Part shown: one piece after another, positions 44,145 to 53,707 of the stretch | How the letters are laid out: each line of letters starts with the position of its first letter | Numbering within the stretch: position 1 is the first letter of the stretch | Assembly (NCBI RefSeq): GCF_012271765.1 | Contig: NZ_VRKO01000004.1 | Location: 1-64,000 of the forward strand | Length of the DNA stretch: 64,000 bases | Source of the DNA: Erwinia rhapontici | GTDB taxonomy: Bacteria; Pseudomonadota; Gammaproteobacteria; Enterobacterales; Enterobacteriaceae | Direction of reading: 5' to 3' | The notes under the pieces: generated by a model | Databases searched by the model: none | The model's input: only the letters and a program-made list of their open reading frames with translations | Told to the model about the DNA's origin: nothing | Made by a program: the position numbers and the translations under genes

Positions 44145-44699
44145 CTAAATCACCGGTGGATGATAAATGGCGCTGCTCCAGTAGCGGCTGCTGGCGTGTT
44201 TCTCTCCCAGCCAGCCAAGATGACGTAAGCGGCGTGCAATCAGCTTATTCATAATGCCGTGACCCACCAGCAGTACATTGCCTTCGGCAGACAGGGCGAT
44301 CAGGCGATCGGCGGCGAGCACCGCACGCTGTTTTGCCTCAGCGTAAGACTCTACCTGTCCGGCGTAGCCCAGCAGCCACATCACCCGCAGCAGCGGCAGC
44401 CACAGCAGCGGCGATAAAGCCGGGAAGGCCAGCGGCATAACGGGCAGTGCCACTTCACGATAGACTGCATCGACCCGGTTGGCCTGCCTGCCGAGTTTTG
44501 CCAGCGACGAAATGGCACGCGGTAATGTGCTGGTGACAATCCAATCCGCCTCTGCGGCCAGCCTCAGGCTGCGTTCTGGCGGCAGGTCACAGATCTCGGC
44601 CAGATCGTAGGCCTCGCACCATTCCGCCATCGCCAGTGACGAGCGGCGGCCTGGCAGAGAGTGATCGGGCTTGCCGTGGCGCATTAATGTAATCGTCAT
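44145..44699 (-). CDS. Histidine phosphatase superfamily protein
   Basis: A 184-residue phosphoglycerate-mutase-like phosphatase. The RHG motif LMRHGKPDHS is at residues 5-14, with the second catalytic His in LLVGHGIMNKL. A membrane-like stretch at about residues 95-112 (FPALSPLLWLPLLRVMWLLG) is unusual for the family and may be a hydrophobic helix. Substrate unknown. Confidence 0.82.
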   Translation of the reverse strand: MTITLMRHGKPDHSLPGRRSSLAMAEWCEAYDLAEICDLPPERSLRLAAEADWIVTSTLPRAISSLAKLGRQANRVDAVYREVALPVMPLAFPALSPLLWLPLLRVMWLLGYAGQVESYAEAKQRAVLAADRLIALSAEGNVLLVGHGIMNKLIARRLRHLGWLGEKHASSRYWSSAIYHPPVI

Positions 44700-45333
<634 letters not shown>

Positions 45334-45384
45334 AAACGACCTTTCGTCATGGCTTTATAACACGGCCTGTTCACTGGCGAATTT

Positions 45385-45399
45385 TCCTCCGACGGAGGA
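45385..45399 (+). promoter_or_regulatory. Hairpin TCCTCC-GAC-GGAGGA in the MHS leader
   Basis: A perfect 6-bp stem with a 3-nt loop lies 53 bp before the transporter start, in a leader that also has GCCAGGGATGGC. The GGAGGA arm is Shine-Dalgarno-like but is not placed near the start codon. A structured 5' leader is possible; I cannot name a riboswitch class. Confidence 0.45.
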
Positions 45400-45451
45400 G
45401 TGCGTGCCAGGGATGGCGCCGAATAAAACTCCTCACATCAGGGAATTTTTC

Positions 45452-46846
45452 ATGTCTACACCTCAAAGCGTTGCACAGGATACTGCAATGTCGGCCAACT
45501 CGGCGGCAGATGAACGTTTAGCCACCCCGGAAGGGCGTAAGGATTTTTGGCGGGCAACATTCTCGTGCTGGCTTGGCACAGCAATGGAATATGCCGACTT
45601 CGCTTTATATGGGCTGGCCGCCGGGATTATCTTCGGTGATGTCTTCTTCCCCGAAGCAACGCCAGAAATGGCACTCCTCTCTACCTTCGCGACCTGGTCG
45701 GTTGGCTTTATTGCCCGCCCGATTGGCGCACTGTTCTTTGGCTGGCTCGGCGATCGTAAAGGTCGAAAAGTCGTCATGGTCTCCACCATCATCCTGATGG
45801 GTGCCTCCACCACACTGATTGGTCTTATCCCCAGCTATGCCTCTATTGGCCTTTGGGCACCGGCGTGTCTGGTGCTGCTACGCTTTAGTCAGGGCTTTGG
45901 TGCGGGTGCAGAGCTGTCCGGCGGTACGGTGATGCTGGGCGAATACGCACCCGCGCAGCGTCGCGGTCTGGTCTCCTCCATTATTGCGCTCGGTTCTAAC
46001 AGCGGCACGCTGCTGGCATCGCTGGTCTGGCTGGCGGTGGTGCAGATGGACCAACAATCACTGCAAGAGTGGGGCTGGCGTATTCCGTTCCTGTGCAGTT
46101 CGCTGATTGCGCTGGTGGCGTTATGGATCCGTCGTCACTTACGTGAAACCCCGGTATTTGAACGCAAAAAAGCAGAGCTGGAAGCCGAACGTGAGCAGGT
46201 GCTGGCCGCCGCGCCCGTCGTAGAGGATACCCGTGGATTCTGGCGCCGTAGCCGTGCCTTCCTGACCATGGTTGGTCTGCGTATCGGTGAGAACGGTCCA
46301 TCCTATCTGGCGCAGGGCTTTATTATCGGTTATGTGGTGAAAGTGCTGGCAGTGGATAAATCGGTGGCGACCACGGCGGTGTTTATTGCTTCGCTGCTGG
46401 GCTTCCTGATTATCCCGCTGGCGGGCTGGTTGTCGGACCGCTTTGGTCGCCGTATTACCTATCGCTGCTTCTGCCTGCTGCTGATCCTCTATGCGTTCCC
46501 GGCCTTTATGCTGCTGGACTCGCGTGAACCGGCCATTGTCATCAGTACGATCGTCGTCGGGATGGGATTGGCATCGCTGGGGATCTTCGGCGTACAGGCG
46601 GCCTGGGGCGTGGAGATGTTTGGCGTTCATCATCGTTATACCAAAATGGCCACTGCTAAAGAGCTGGGGTCGATTCTTTCAGGCGGTACGGCACCGCTGG
46701 TGGCGTCGGCACTGCTGGCCTGGACGGGTCACTGGTGGCCGATTGCCACTTATTTTGCGGTGATGGCAGGTATCGGTTTCCTGACCACGTTTGTGGCACC
46801 GGAAACACGCGGTCGCGACCTTAACGCACCGGAAGATGCGATTTAA
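45452..46846 (+). CDS. MHS-family MFS transporter
   Basis: A 464-residue metabolite:H+ symporter. Family landmarks are FWRATFSCWLGTAMEYADFALYG, WSVGFIARPIGALFFGWLGDRKGRK, RFSQGFGAGAELSGG, LREWGWRIPF-like text (LQEWGWRIPFL), and SDRFGRR. The MHS group carries organic acids, osmolytes and related compounds. ATG 45452 gives the natural N-terminus; the frame runs upstream through the ERIC. With a LacI regulator and nucleoside hydrolase downstream, a nucleoside or analogue substrate is plausible but not shown. Confidence 0.87.
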   Translation: MSTPQSVAQDTAMSANSAADERLATPEGRKDFWRATFSCWLGTAMEYADFALYGLAAGIIFGDVFFPEATPEMALLSTFATWSVGFIARPIGALFFGWLGDRKGRKVVMVSTIILMGASTTLIGLIPSYASIGLWAPACLVLLRFSQGFGAGAELSGGTVMLGEYAPAQRRGLVSSIIALGSNSGTLLASLVWLAVVQMDQQSLQEWGWRIPFLCSSLIALVALWIRRHLRETPVFERKKAELEAEREQVLAAAPVVEDTRGFWRRSRAFLTMVGLRIGENGPSYLAQGFIIGYVVKVLAVDKSVATTAVFIASLLGFLIIPLAGWLSDRFGRRITYRCFCLLLILYAFPAFMLLDSREPAIVISTIVVGMGLASLGIFGVQAAWGVEMFGVHHRYTKMATAKELGSILSGGTAPLVASALLAWTGHWWPIATYFAVMAGIGFLTTFVAPETRGRDLNAPEDAI

Positions 46847-46862
46847 TCACGGATGAAAGCGG

Positions 46863-46893
46863 AAAAGAGTGTGGGTTTTCCCCCGCTCTTTTT
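46863..46893 (+). terminator. Probable terminator after the MHS gene
   Basis: AAAGAG...GGG-TTTT-CCC...CTCTTT with an internal loop, followed by TTT. It is weaker than the other terminators listed and would allow some read-through to the LacI gene. Confidence 0.55.
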
Positions 46894-46974
46894 CCCTTAA
46901 TTGCATTATCTAAGGGACTCACGGGCCGGATTGTTATCCGGCCCGACGCTGTTTATTTGTGAGGAAGACTGCCT

Positions 46975-48006
46975 GTGGCAAAACAGATTCATCATCGTGC
47001 TACCCGTGCAGATGTGGCAAAAGTCGCCGGAACTTCCGTTGCCGTAGTGAGTTACGTTGTGAATAACGGACCGCGACCGGTTGCGCCCGCGACACGTGAA
47101 CGCGTGCTGGCGGCGATTAAAAGCACCGGTTACCGCCCGAACAGTGTGGCGCGTGCGCTGGCTTCAGGCACCACGAGAACCTATGGACTGGTGGTGCCGA
47201 ATATTGGCAATGCGTTTATTGCTTCGCTGGCCCATGAGCTGCAACAGCAGGCGCTGGCGAACGATATGGTGATGCTGCTGGGCGATGCCGGTGACAGCCG
47301 AAAACGCGAGTTGCAGCTGATCAACAATCTGCTGGGCCAGCAGGTGAATGGCCTGTTTTACATCAGCGTTGACCGCCATCCCTATATTGATCTTCTGCAA
47401 TCCAGCGGCACTCCGTTTGTGATGCTCGACCGGGTTGATCCCAGCTTGCAGGTGAATGTGATCCGCGTGGATGAACGCGAGGCGTCGCGTCAGGTGACGG
47501 CCCATCTGCTGAGCCACGGCTATCAGCATGTCGGCATTATTTGCGGCCCGCCGGAGATGCTGAATACGCAGGATCGTCTGCAAGGCTGGCGCGATGCGTT
47601 GGCGGATCATGGCGTGGAAGAACGCCCGGAGTGGATATTCCATACCCCCTATACCCGCGTGGGTGGCTATCAGGCCGCACAGCGCATGATGCAGAGCGAG
47701 ACGCGCCCGCGTGCTCTGTTTGCATCGAACGAAGCGCAGGCGATTGGCTGTATTCGTGCTTTGTCTGAACACCGTATCCGCGTGCCGGATCAGCTGGCGC
47801 TGGTCTGTTTTAACGGCACCGATCAATCTGCCTATCATGTGCCATCGCTGACGACTGTTCGTCAACCCGTGCGCGAGATGGCAAAGACCGCTATCAACAT
47901 GCTGGCGGCGTGGAAAGGGGAGAGCATGCTGAGTGAGTTCTCTCATCATCTTGAACTTGGCGAGTCCTGTGGCTGCAAGCTGGCCGATAATAAGATAACG
48001 ATATGA
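46975..48006 (+). CDS. LacI-family regulator
   Basis: A 343-residue LacI/GalR protein. Its helix-turn-helix is TRADVAKVAGTSVAVVSYVVNNGPRPVAPATRERVL, hinge TGYRPNSVARALASG, and ligand domain with QVNGLFYISVD and LFASNEAQAIGC. It begins at GTG 46975 with GAGGAAG upstream. The stop overlaps the nucleoside hydrolase start (ATGA), so it is translationally coupled to the enzyme it probably controls. Ligand presumably a nucleoside or its breakdown product. Confidence 0.9.
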   Translation: MAKQIHHRATRADVAKVAGTSVAVVSYVVNNGPRPVAPATRERVLAAIKSTGYRPNSVARALASGTTRTYGLVVPNIGNAFIASLAHELQQQALANDMVMLLGDAGDSRKRELQLINNLLGQQVNGLFYISVDRHPYIDLLQSSGTPFVMLDRVDPSLQVNVIRVDEREASRQVTAHLLSHGYQHVGIICGPPEMLNTQDRLQGWRDALADHGVEERPEWIFHTPYTRVGGYQAAQRMMQSETRPRALFASNEAQAIGCIRALSEHRIRVPDQLALVCFNGTDQSAYHVPSLTTVRQPVREMAKTAINMLAAWKGESMLSEFSHHLELGESCGCKLADNKITI

Positions 48007-48989
48007 AACGATTAATTATTGATTGTGATCCGGGGAATGGTATTACGGGGGCCAACGTCGATGACGGGTTGGCGATTGCACTGGCGCTGGCTGCACCGGA
48101 AATTTCGCTGGAGCTGATCACCACCGTGGCGGGAAATACCCCAAGCCAGGTGGGATACAGCGTGGTGAAAGATCTGATGGAGCGTATCGGGCAGTCGGTA
48201 GCGGTGGTGAAAGGGGCCGATGCGGCCTTATGCGAGCCGACGCAACCGTGGCGCGAAGCGTTAGATCAGCGGGTGCACAGCAACCAGCTGGCGCATCTGT
48301 GGCGTGGCGTGCGTCAGCCGCAGTCTTTTACCGCCCCGGCTCTGGAAGCCGCGGATGCGATGGGCCAGCTGATTTGCGCGAATCCGGGGAAAATCACCCT
48401 GGTGGCGATTGGTCCGCTGACCAATGTGGCGCTGGCGTTAGAACGTTATCCGGAGATGGCCGATGCGGTGCAGGAGATCGCCATTATGGGCGGTGTGTTT
48501 GCGCTGGATGATTTTATTAAAGACACCAACTTCGGCATTGATCCTGAGGCCGCACATAAGGTGCTGACCAGCGGCGCGAATATCACGCTGGTGCCGATGG
48601 ATGTGACCAGTCAAACGCTGATGACGCATCAGGATCTGAATCGCATTGCACAGATTGATACACCGCTGGCGCGTTTTGTCACCGAGACGCTGCGCCCGTG
48701 GATTGATTACTCGATTCAGACCCGTCATCTGCCGGGCTGCTGGATCCACGATGCGCTGGTAGTGGCCTGGTTGCTGAACCAGCGAGTGAGCACGGCGGCG
48801 GATTATTTTGTCGACGTGGAGCTGCGCGAGGGGATGACGCGCGGTAAGTCATGGCGTTTCCGTCAGCCGTTGCGTGTGGATGTGGGCATCGGTGAGCCGC
48901 AGGGTGGCCAGGTGCATGTGTTGCAGACGGTGGATAACCAGTTGTTGCTGGCGATGCTGGAGCATTATCTGGCGAAGCCGTTAGCGTAA
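48003..48989 (+). CDS. Nucleoside hydrolase
   Basis: A 328-residue inosine-uridine-type nucleoside hydrolase that splits ribonucleosides into base and ribose. Calcium-binding Asp residues are in the N-terminal CDPGNGITGANVDDG. The conserved TTVAGNTP, VAIGPLTNVALAL and IMGGVFA blocks follow, and the catalytic region WIHDALVVAWLL is in the C-terminal third. The N-terminal loop between the Asp residues is longer than in the usual DTDPGIDDA motif. Last gene of the transporter-regulator-hydrolase set. Confidence 0.88.
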   Translation: MKRLIIDCDPGNGITGANVDDGLAIALALAAPEISLELITTVAGNTPSQVGYSVVKDLMERIGQSVAVVKGADAALCEPTQPWREALDQRVHSNQLAHLWRGVRQPQSFTAPALEAADAMGQLICANPGKITLVAIGPLTNVALALERYPEMADAVQEIAIMGGVFALDDFIKDTNFGIDPEAAHKVLTSGANITLVPMDVTSQTLMTHQDLNRIAQIDTPLARFVTETLRPWIDYSIQTRHLPGCWIHDALVVAWLLNQRVSTAADYFVDVELREGMTRGKSWRFRQPLRVDVGIGEPQGGQVHVLQTVDNQLLLAMLEHYLAKPLA

Positions 48990-49122
48990 AGCCTGCCCGC
49001 GGATTTTGCCGATCCGGCGTGCTTAAGCTGGCCTCAGACCTGAAGCCAAACTGTCAGCCACAAAAAATGAGTGGGGATCCCTCAGGGGGCGACCCTTTTT
49101 TCCGGTCACCCCGTATTGATGA

Positions 49123-50538
49123 TCAGGCGTGCACTGCACGCCGCCAGCGCCACACATCCACGCCCAGTAACACCAGCAAACTCACGCCCATCACCGGCAA
49201 ACAGACCGCCGTAATCAACGTGATCACCAGCAGCAGAAAACGTGCGCTAATCGACAACGGTTGCCAGCAGCCCAGTAGCGTATCCAGTGGGGAAATCTGC
49301 CCACCCTGCGGGCGGCGCAGCCACCACATGCGATAGCCAATCACAATCATCACGCACAGCCCGGCCCCAAACAGTGCCAGGACCAGCTGATTCGCCACCC
49401 CGAACAACACGCCCATATGGGCATCCACGCCCCAGCGCGTCAGTTTGGCCAGCAGGCCAAAGTTGGCGAACTCCACCTTATCAATCACCGCATTGCTCTG
49501 CGGATCTACCGCCACGCTGTCGACCTGCGTTGGCCAACTGCGGTCAATCTCATTCACCGTCCAGGCTTTATCAGCCCGGTATGACGGGCGGATCTCCAGT
49601 TTGGCCGCATCAATCCCCGCCGCACGCGCTGCGCTCAGCACGCCATCGAACTGCGCCGGATTGACCGTAGCCGGAGCGGCATCCTGCGTCATCATCATAT
49701 GACCCTTATGCTCCGCATGCTCATCCATTGGCATATCCATCATCATCGCGGATTCAGAATGCAGCACGGTATTCACCGAGGGCGTCATCCAGCCAAAATG
49801 ATTGCGCATCAGGGAGATATTATCCCCGGCCCAGCGTGACCAGGTCAGCCCGGTGGCGGAGAAGAACACCAGCCCGAGCAGCAATGCCAGACCCAGCGTC
49901 GTGTGCCAGTGGCGTTGCCCCGCCAGACGCTGGGCGCGCGTTGGGGTAGATCGCAAGGGTTTACGGCGCGGCGTGCGGCTGGTGGCCCAGAGCAGGGCAC
50001 CCCCCAGAGCGGCAATCCACAGCCAGCTCGCCGCCAGTTCGCTGTAATTGCGACCCACGTCACCCAGCAGCAGATTGCGGTGCAGATAATCCAGCCAGGT
50101 GCGGAAGGGCAGAACGCCGCTGGTGCCGTAAACCGTCATTTCGCCACGGATTTCCAGCGTCTTTGGATCAACAAACACCGCCCGGGTTTCCGATGGGCCG
50201 AGATCGGCACTGGCAAACATCACGCGCGTGGTTTCACCGGGATGGGGTGCCGGGCGCACGGCGGCGATTTTCGCCTTCGGCCCCATCAGGGCACTGGCGG
50301 TGGCGATCTGGGCTGAGATCGGCTGGTCCGGTCCGGTTGATGAGGTAAACAGCTGTGACTGATACAGCACATTTTCCAGCTGAGGCGTCAGCACATACAG
50401 CGTGCCGGTCAGGGCTGCGACAAAGATAAAGGGGGCGATAAACAGCCCGATATAGAAATGCAGGCGACGCAGCAGCGGGATCAGCGCGCTGCTGCTGCGG
50501 GTGGCGTGCGTGGTCGCACGTCGGATATTTTCTGACAT
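49123..50538 (-). CDS. PepSY-associated membrane protein with Met/His-rich loop
   Basis: A 471-residue inner-membrane protein with four or five transmembrane helices: HFYIGLFIAPFIFVAALTGTLYVL early, and pairs near residues 180, 350 and 440. PepSY-type periplasmic segments lie between them. A loop near residues 250-280 is rich in Met and His (MMMDMPMDEHAEHKGHMMM). Such loops bind copper in many periplasmic proteins. ATG 50538 follows GGAAGAGA; 50550 is an alternative. It is downstream of a DUF2946 gene and probably co-transcribed. Confidence 0.85.
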   Translation of the reverse strand: MSENIRRATTHATRSSSALIPLLRRLHFYIGLFIAPFIFVAALTGTLYVLTPQLENVLYQSQLFTSSTGPDQPISAQIATASALMGPKAKIAAVRPAPHPGETTRVMFASADLGPSETRAVFVDPKTLEIRGEMTVYGTSGVLPFRTWLDYLHRNLLLGDVGRNYSELAASWLWIAALGGALLWATSRTPRRKPLRSTPTRAQRLAGQRHWHTTLGLALLLGLVFFSATGLTWSRWAGDNISLMRNHFGWMTPSVNTVLHSESAMMMDMPMDEHAEHKGHMMMTQDAAPATVNPAQFDGVLSAARAAGIDAAKLEIRPSYRADKAWTVNEIDRSWPTQVDSVAVDPQSNAVIDKVEFANFGLLAKLTRWGVDAHMGVLFGVANQLVLALFGAGLCVMIVIGYRMWWLRRPQGGQISPLDTLLGCWQPLSISARFLLLVITLITAVCLPVMGVSLLVLLGVDVWRWRRAVHA

Positions 50539-50604
50539 TGTCTCTTCCATCAGCCTGTTTTACAGGCATTCGCAGGGACTGTGGGGGAACCCACAGATCA
50601 ATTG

Positions 50605-51054
50605 TTATTTGAAGCGTGCGGTGAGGAAGAGAGGCGGGGCGCGGGGATGGAAGAAGCGGGGAACAAAACGCGCCACCACGGGTTGAAAAAGAGGAACATC
50701 CGGCTGGGTGGCGGCCTGTAATGTCGACCACAGCAGCGGCAGTGTCATCAGGTCGAGCGGCAGATGCACCAGCAGCACGCAATAACCGCAGGCGCTGTCA
50801 TCCATCATCGACATCGGATGATGTTCCTGTTTCGTCGCGCTAGTGGAGGTGGCGTCCATATCATGATGCATGTCCGGCATCTCAGACATGTCCATCGCCA
50901 TCCCATGATGCATCATCATCATCATGCTGTTACTGCCGCGCGTCTGCGCCAGTGATTTTGAAATCACCGGAGCAATAAACAGCAGCAGTATTGCCAGCAG
51001 ACCAAGCCAGGCGGCGAGGCGATTGCGGGGGGCAGAAAATGAGATCAGTGACAC
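50605..51054 (-). CDS. DUF2946-family Met/His-rich protein
   Basis: A 149-residue protein with an N-terminal signal anchor (about residues 12-32), then a very Met/His-rich stretch NSMMMMMHHGMAMDMSEMPDMHHDMD (listed here in part only by its composition from about residue 42), a CGYC pair, and a second hydrophobic segment. DUF2946 proteins occur in copper loci. Role likely periplasmic copper binding or delivery, by inference. Confidence 0.82.
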   Translation of the reverse strand: MSLISFSAPRNRLAAWLGLLAILLLFIAPVISKSLAQTRGSNSMMMMMHHGMAMDMSEMPDMHHDMDATSTSATKQEHHPMSMMDDSACGYCVLLVHLPLDLMTLPLLWSTLQAATQPDVPLFQPVVARFVPRFFHPRAPPLFLTARFK

Positions 51055-51464
51055 GTCTTTTCTTTCAGCAGGAATACCGCAAGGAGTGTACTTGAATTTA
51101 GTAGAACAGGGGAAAGGTAATCTCTGTTTCCGTTTTTAATATCGACAATTTAAGGGCCAGTCGGCGCTATATAACTGAGGAATAATCTTAACTATTTCTA
51201 CTTGTTTCCGGTTAATTTCCTGAGAGTGATTTGACTTATGTGTATTTTTGTATTTTTTCTAATATATAGATTATCTTTATGATAAATAGCATTTTTTACA
51301 TTAATTTTTGTGCCTGATATTAGGATTTTCCTTATGTTGTCGTTGTTATAATCATCATTCAATTGTAAGCGTTATGTAAGTTTAGGAACAATCCTGGATA
51401 AGAAATCGTTAAAGTACCTGGCATCAACATCGTATAAATAATAAACCTTGCTCAGGGCATTACT
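51055..51464. other. AT-rich region upstream of cdiB
   Basis: No gene is supported. The 400 bp are strongly AT-rich compared with both neighbours, a composition typical of H-NS-silenced promoters in front of horizontally acquired loci. No specific operator stands out. Confidence 0.6.
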
Positions 51465-53168
51465 ATGCTACGGATTGCGTCTGGAAAAGACGGGATAACC
51501 CCTGCTCGTCTCAGTAGTTTGGCCGTTATTATCAGTCTCTTTCATGTCACGAATGTGGCTGCTGCCACGATCGGCGATCAGCAATTAATTAACCAGCAGG
51601 AACGTCAGCGCGCCACTGAACGTCAGCTGGCACCTCCTGCCCCGGACGTCCGTTTACAGGCGCCGGGCAGCTTTTTCAGCCGTATTCAGTTTCCTGCTGA
51701 AGAGCCGTGCTTTGCGCTGCAACATATCGAGTTACAGGGGCGAGAGGCATTCCCGCATTGGATGCCGTTGCAAAAGCTGGCCGATCAGGCGCAGGGACAG
51801 TGCCTTGGCGGTAAGGGTATTAACCTGCTGATGAGTGCCTTGCAGAACCGTCTGGTGGATCACGGCTACGTCACCGCCCGCGTGCTGGCCCCGCCCCAGG
51901 ATATTAATAGCGGCACCCTGAAGCTGTTGCTGGTACCGGGCAAGGTGCGCAATGTCCGCCTGACGCCAGACAGCGATCGTTACGTTCAGCTCTGGAGCGC
52001 CATGCCGGCCCATGCCGGGAATTTGCTGGATCTGCGTGATATTGAACAGGGGCTGGAAAACTTACAGCGCCTGCCCACCGTGCAGGCCGATATGCAGATT
52101 GTTCCCGGTGAGCAGCCGGGCGAAAGTGATATCAACGTCAGCTGGAAGCAGTCGCGCCACTGGCGACTCGGTGCCACGCTGGATGACTCCGGTAGCAAAA
52201 GTACCGGGCGCTATCAGGGCGGCCTGACGCTCTACCTCGATAATCCTCTGTCACTCAGCGATATGTTCTACGTATCCGCAGGTAAGGATTTAGAGCAGGG
52301 CGGCGACAAAGGCAGCAAAAATACCCTGATCCACTACTCAGTGCCGTTTGGTTACTGGACGACGGGCGTCACCTTCAGCGACTACGACTACCACCAGTCG
52401 GGTCTGGGCAGTGGTTTTGACTACCAATACAAGGGTAAGAGCAAAAGCATGAACCTCCAGCTCGGGCGCGTACTGCACCGCAGCGGCAGCCAGAAAACCT
52501 CGTTCAGCTATGAAGTGATGACGCGTCAGTCGCGCAACTACATCGAAGATACCGAGATTGAGCAGCAGCGTCGTCAGACCGCCGCCTGGCGTCTCGGTTT
52601 GCAGCATCGTCACTATATCGGCCAGGCCACGCTGGATACCGGCGTGAGCTATCAGCGCGGGACGCGCTGGTTTGGCGCGGAACCAGCACCGGAAGAGAGC
52701 TATGGCGAAGGCACCGGACTGGCGAAGATTATTCAGCTTTCCGTGCAGCTGAATGCACCGTTCCAACTGTGGGGGCAATCCTTCCGTTATAACGGGCAGT
52801 TCCAGCGCCAGATGACCCATTCTCCGCTGACACCGCAGGATCAGATGTCCATTGGTAACCGCTGGACGGTACGCGGCTTCGATGGTGAATACACTCTGAA
52901 CGGTGACGAAGGCTGGTTTGTACGTAATGACATCGCCTGGCAAACCCCGTTGCCGAATCAGGAACTCTACCTCGGCGCGGACTATGGCGAAGTGAAAGGC
53001 GGCATCGATTATCAGGTCGGTCACCATCTGGCAGGCGGGGTCATCGGCCTGCGCGGCAACGTATTGAATACCGGCTACGACCTGTTTGCGGGCGTGCCGT
53101 TTTCCAAACCGGATGGTTTCAGCACCAGCCCGGTCTCCCTCGGTTTCAATCTGAGCTGGGAATACTGA
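51465..53168 (+). CDS. cdiB: CdiB-type two-partner secretion transporter
   Basis: A 567-residue outer-membrane TpsB protein (ShlB/FhaC family). A signal peptide ends near VAAATIG. Then come an N-terminal alpha-helix, two POTRA domains (about residues 75-235, with [12 protein letters not shown] and [17 protein letters not shown]), and a 16-strand barrel. The VRGF motif of barrel loop 6 reads [11 protein letters not shown] and is intact. It exports CdiA. First gene of the cdiBCA operon. Confidence 0.92.
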   Translation: MLRIASGKDGITPARLSSLAVIISLFHVTNVAAATIGDQQLINQQERQRATERQLAPPAPDVRLQAPGSFFSRIQFPAEEPCFALQHIELQGREAFPHWMPLQKLADQAQGQCLGGKGINLLMSALQNRLVDHGYVTARVLAPPQDINSGTLKLLLVPGKVRNVRLTPDSDRYVQLWSAMPAHAGNLLDLRDIEQGLENLQRLPTVQADMQIVPGEQPGESDINVSWKQSRHWRLGATLDDSGSKSTGRYQGGLTLYLDNPLSLSDMFYVSAGKDLEQGGDKGSKNTLIHYSVPFGYWTTGVTFSDYDYHQSGLGSGFDYQYKGKSKSMNLQLGRVLHRSGSQKTSFSYEVMTRQSRNYIEDTEIEQQRRQTAAWRLGLQHRHYIGQATLDTGVSYQRGTRWFGAEPAPEESYGEGTGLAKIIQLSVQLNAPFQLWGQSFRYNGQFQRQMTHSPLTPQDQMSIGNRWTVRGFDGEYTLNGDEGWFVRNDIAWQTPLPNQELYLGADYGEVKGGIDYQVGHHLAGGVIGLRGNVLNTGYDLFAGVPFSKPDGFSTSPVSLGFNLSWEY

Positions 53169-53169
53169 T

Positions 53170-53688
53170 ATGACGATCCCCGTTAATGGTTTTCAGGTGA
53201 TTTCCCCGCTGTTGAGCAGCGGGTTCAGCGAGTCTGAAGTGCTGGGTGCCAGCGTCTGGTTATGGATGCATTCGGCACAGCACCGCGACATTCCCCTCAG
53301 TGCGCTCCCCACGCTGCTGCTGCCTGCGATCAAGCATCAGCAGTTTGCGCTGGCGATGCGTGACGATAAGCCAGTGTTTTTCCTTAGCTGGGCCTGGCTG
53401 GATGATGAAGCCGAGCAGCGTTATCTCACGCAGCCCGGCATTCACGTTCAGGAGCGGGACTGGAACAGCGGTGACCGTCTGTGGATCCGCGACTGGATTG
53501 CGCCGTTTGGCGATCAGCAGGCACTGCGTCGCCTGGTCGGCGGCACGTTATTTCCGCATCACTGCGTACGTTCGCTGTATCACAAAGGTGAGGAGCGCGG
53601 TCTGCGCGTCATGAATTTTCGTGGTGATGCGGTAACGCATCAGGATTTCGCACGCTGGCAGCGCGACACCCCGCTGGCAAGCCATTAA
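53170..53688 (+). CDS. cdiC: CdiC, toxin-activating lysine acyltransferase
   Basis: A 172-residue HlyC-type acyltransferase. The catalytic His is H38 in HSAQHRDIPLS, with the conserved PAIKHQQFALAM...KPVFFLSWAWLDDEAEQRYL block. HlyC acylates lysines of RTX toxins. CdiC between cdiB and cdiA occurs in one group of CDI loci and may acylate CdiA. It begins 1 bp after the cdiB stop. Confidence 0.87.
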   Translation: MTIPVNGFQVISPLLSSGFSESEVLGASVWLWMHSAQHRDIPLSALPTLLLPAIKHQQFALAMRDDKPVFFLSWAWLDDEAEQRYLTQPGIHVQERDWNSGDRLWIRDWIAPFGDQQALRRLVGGTLFPHHCVRSLYHKGEERGLRVMNFRGDAVTHQDFARWQRDTPLASH

Positions 53689-53707
53689 CTGGAAGGGATG
53701 AACCCAG

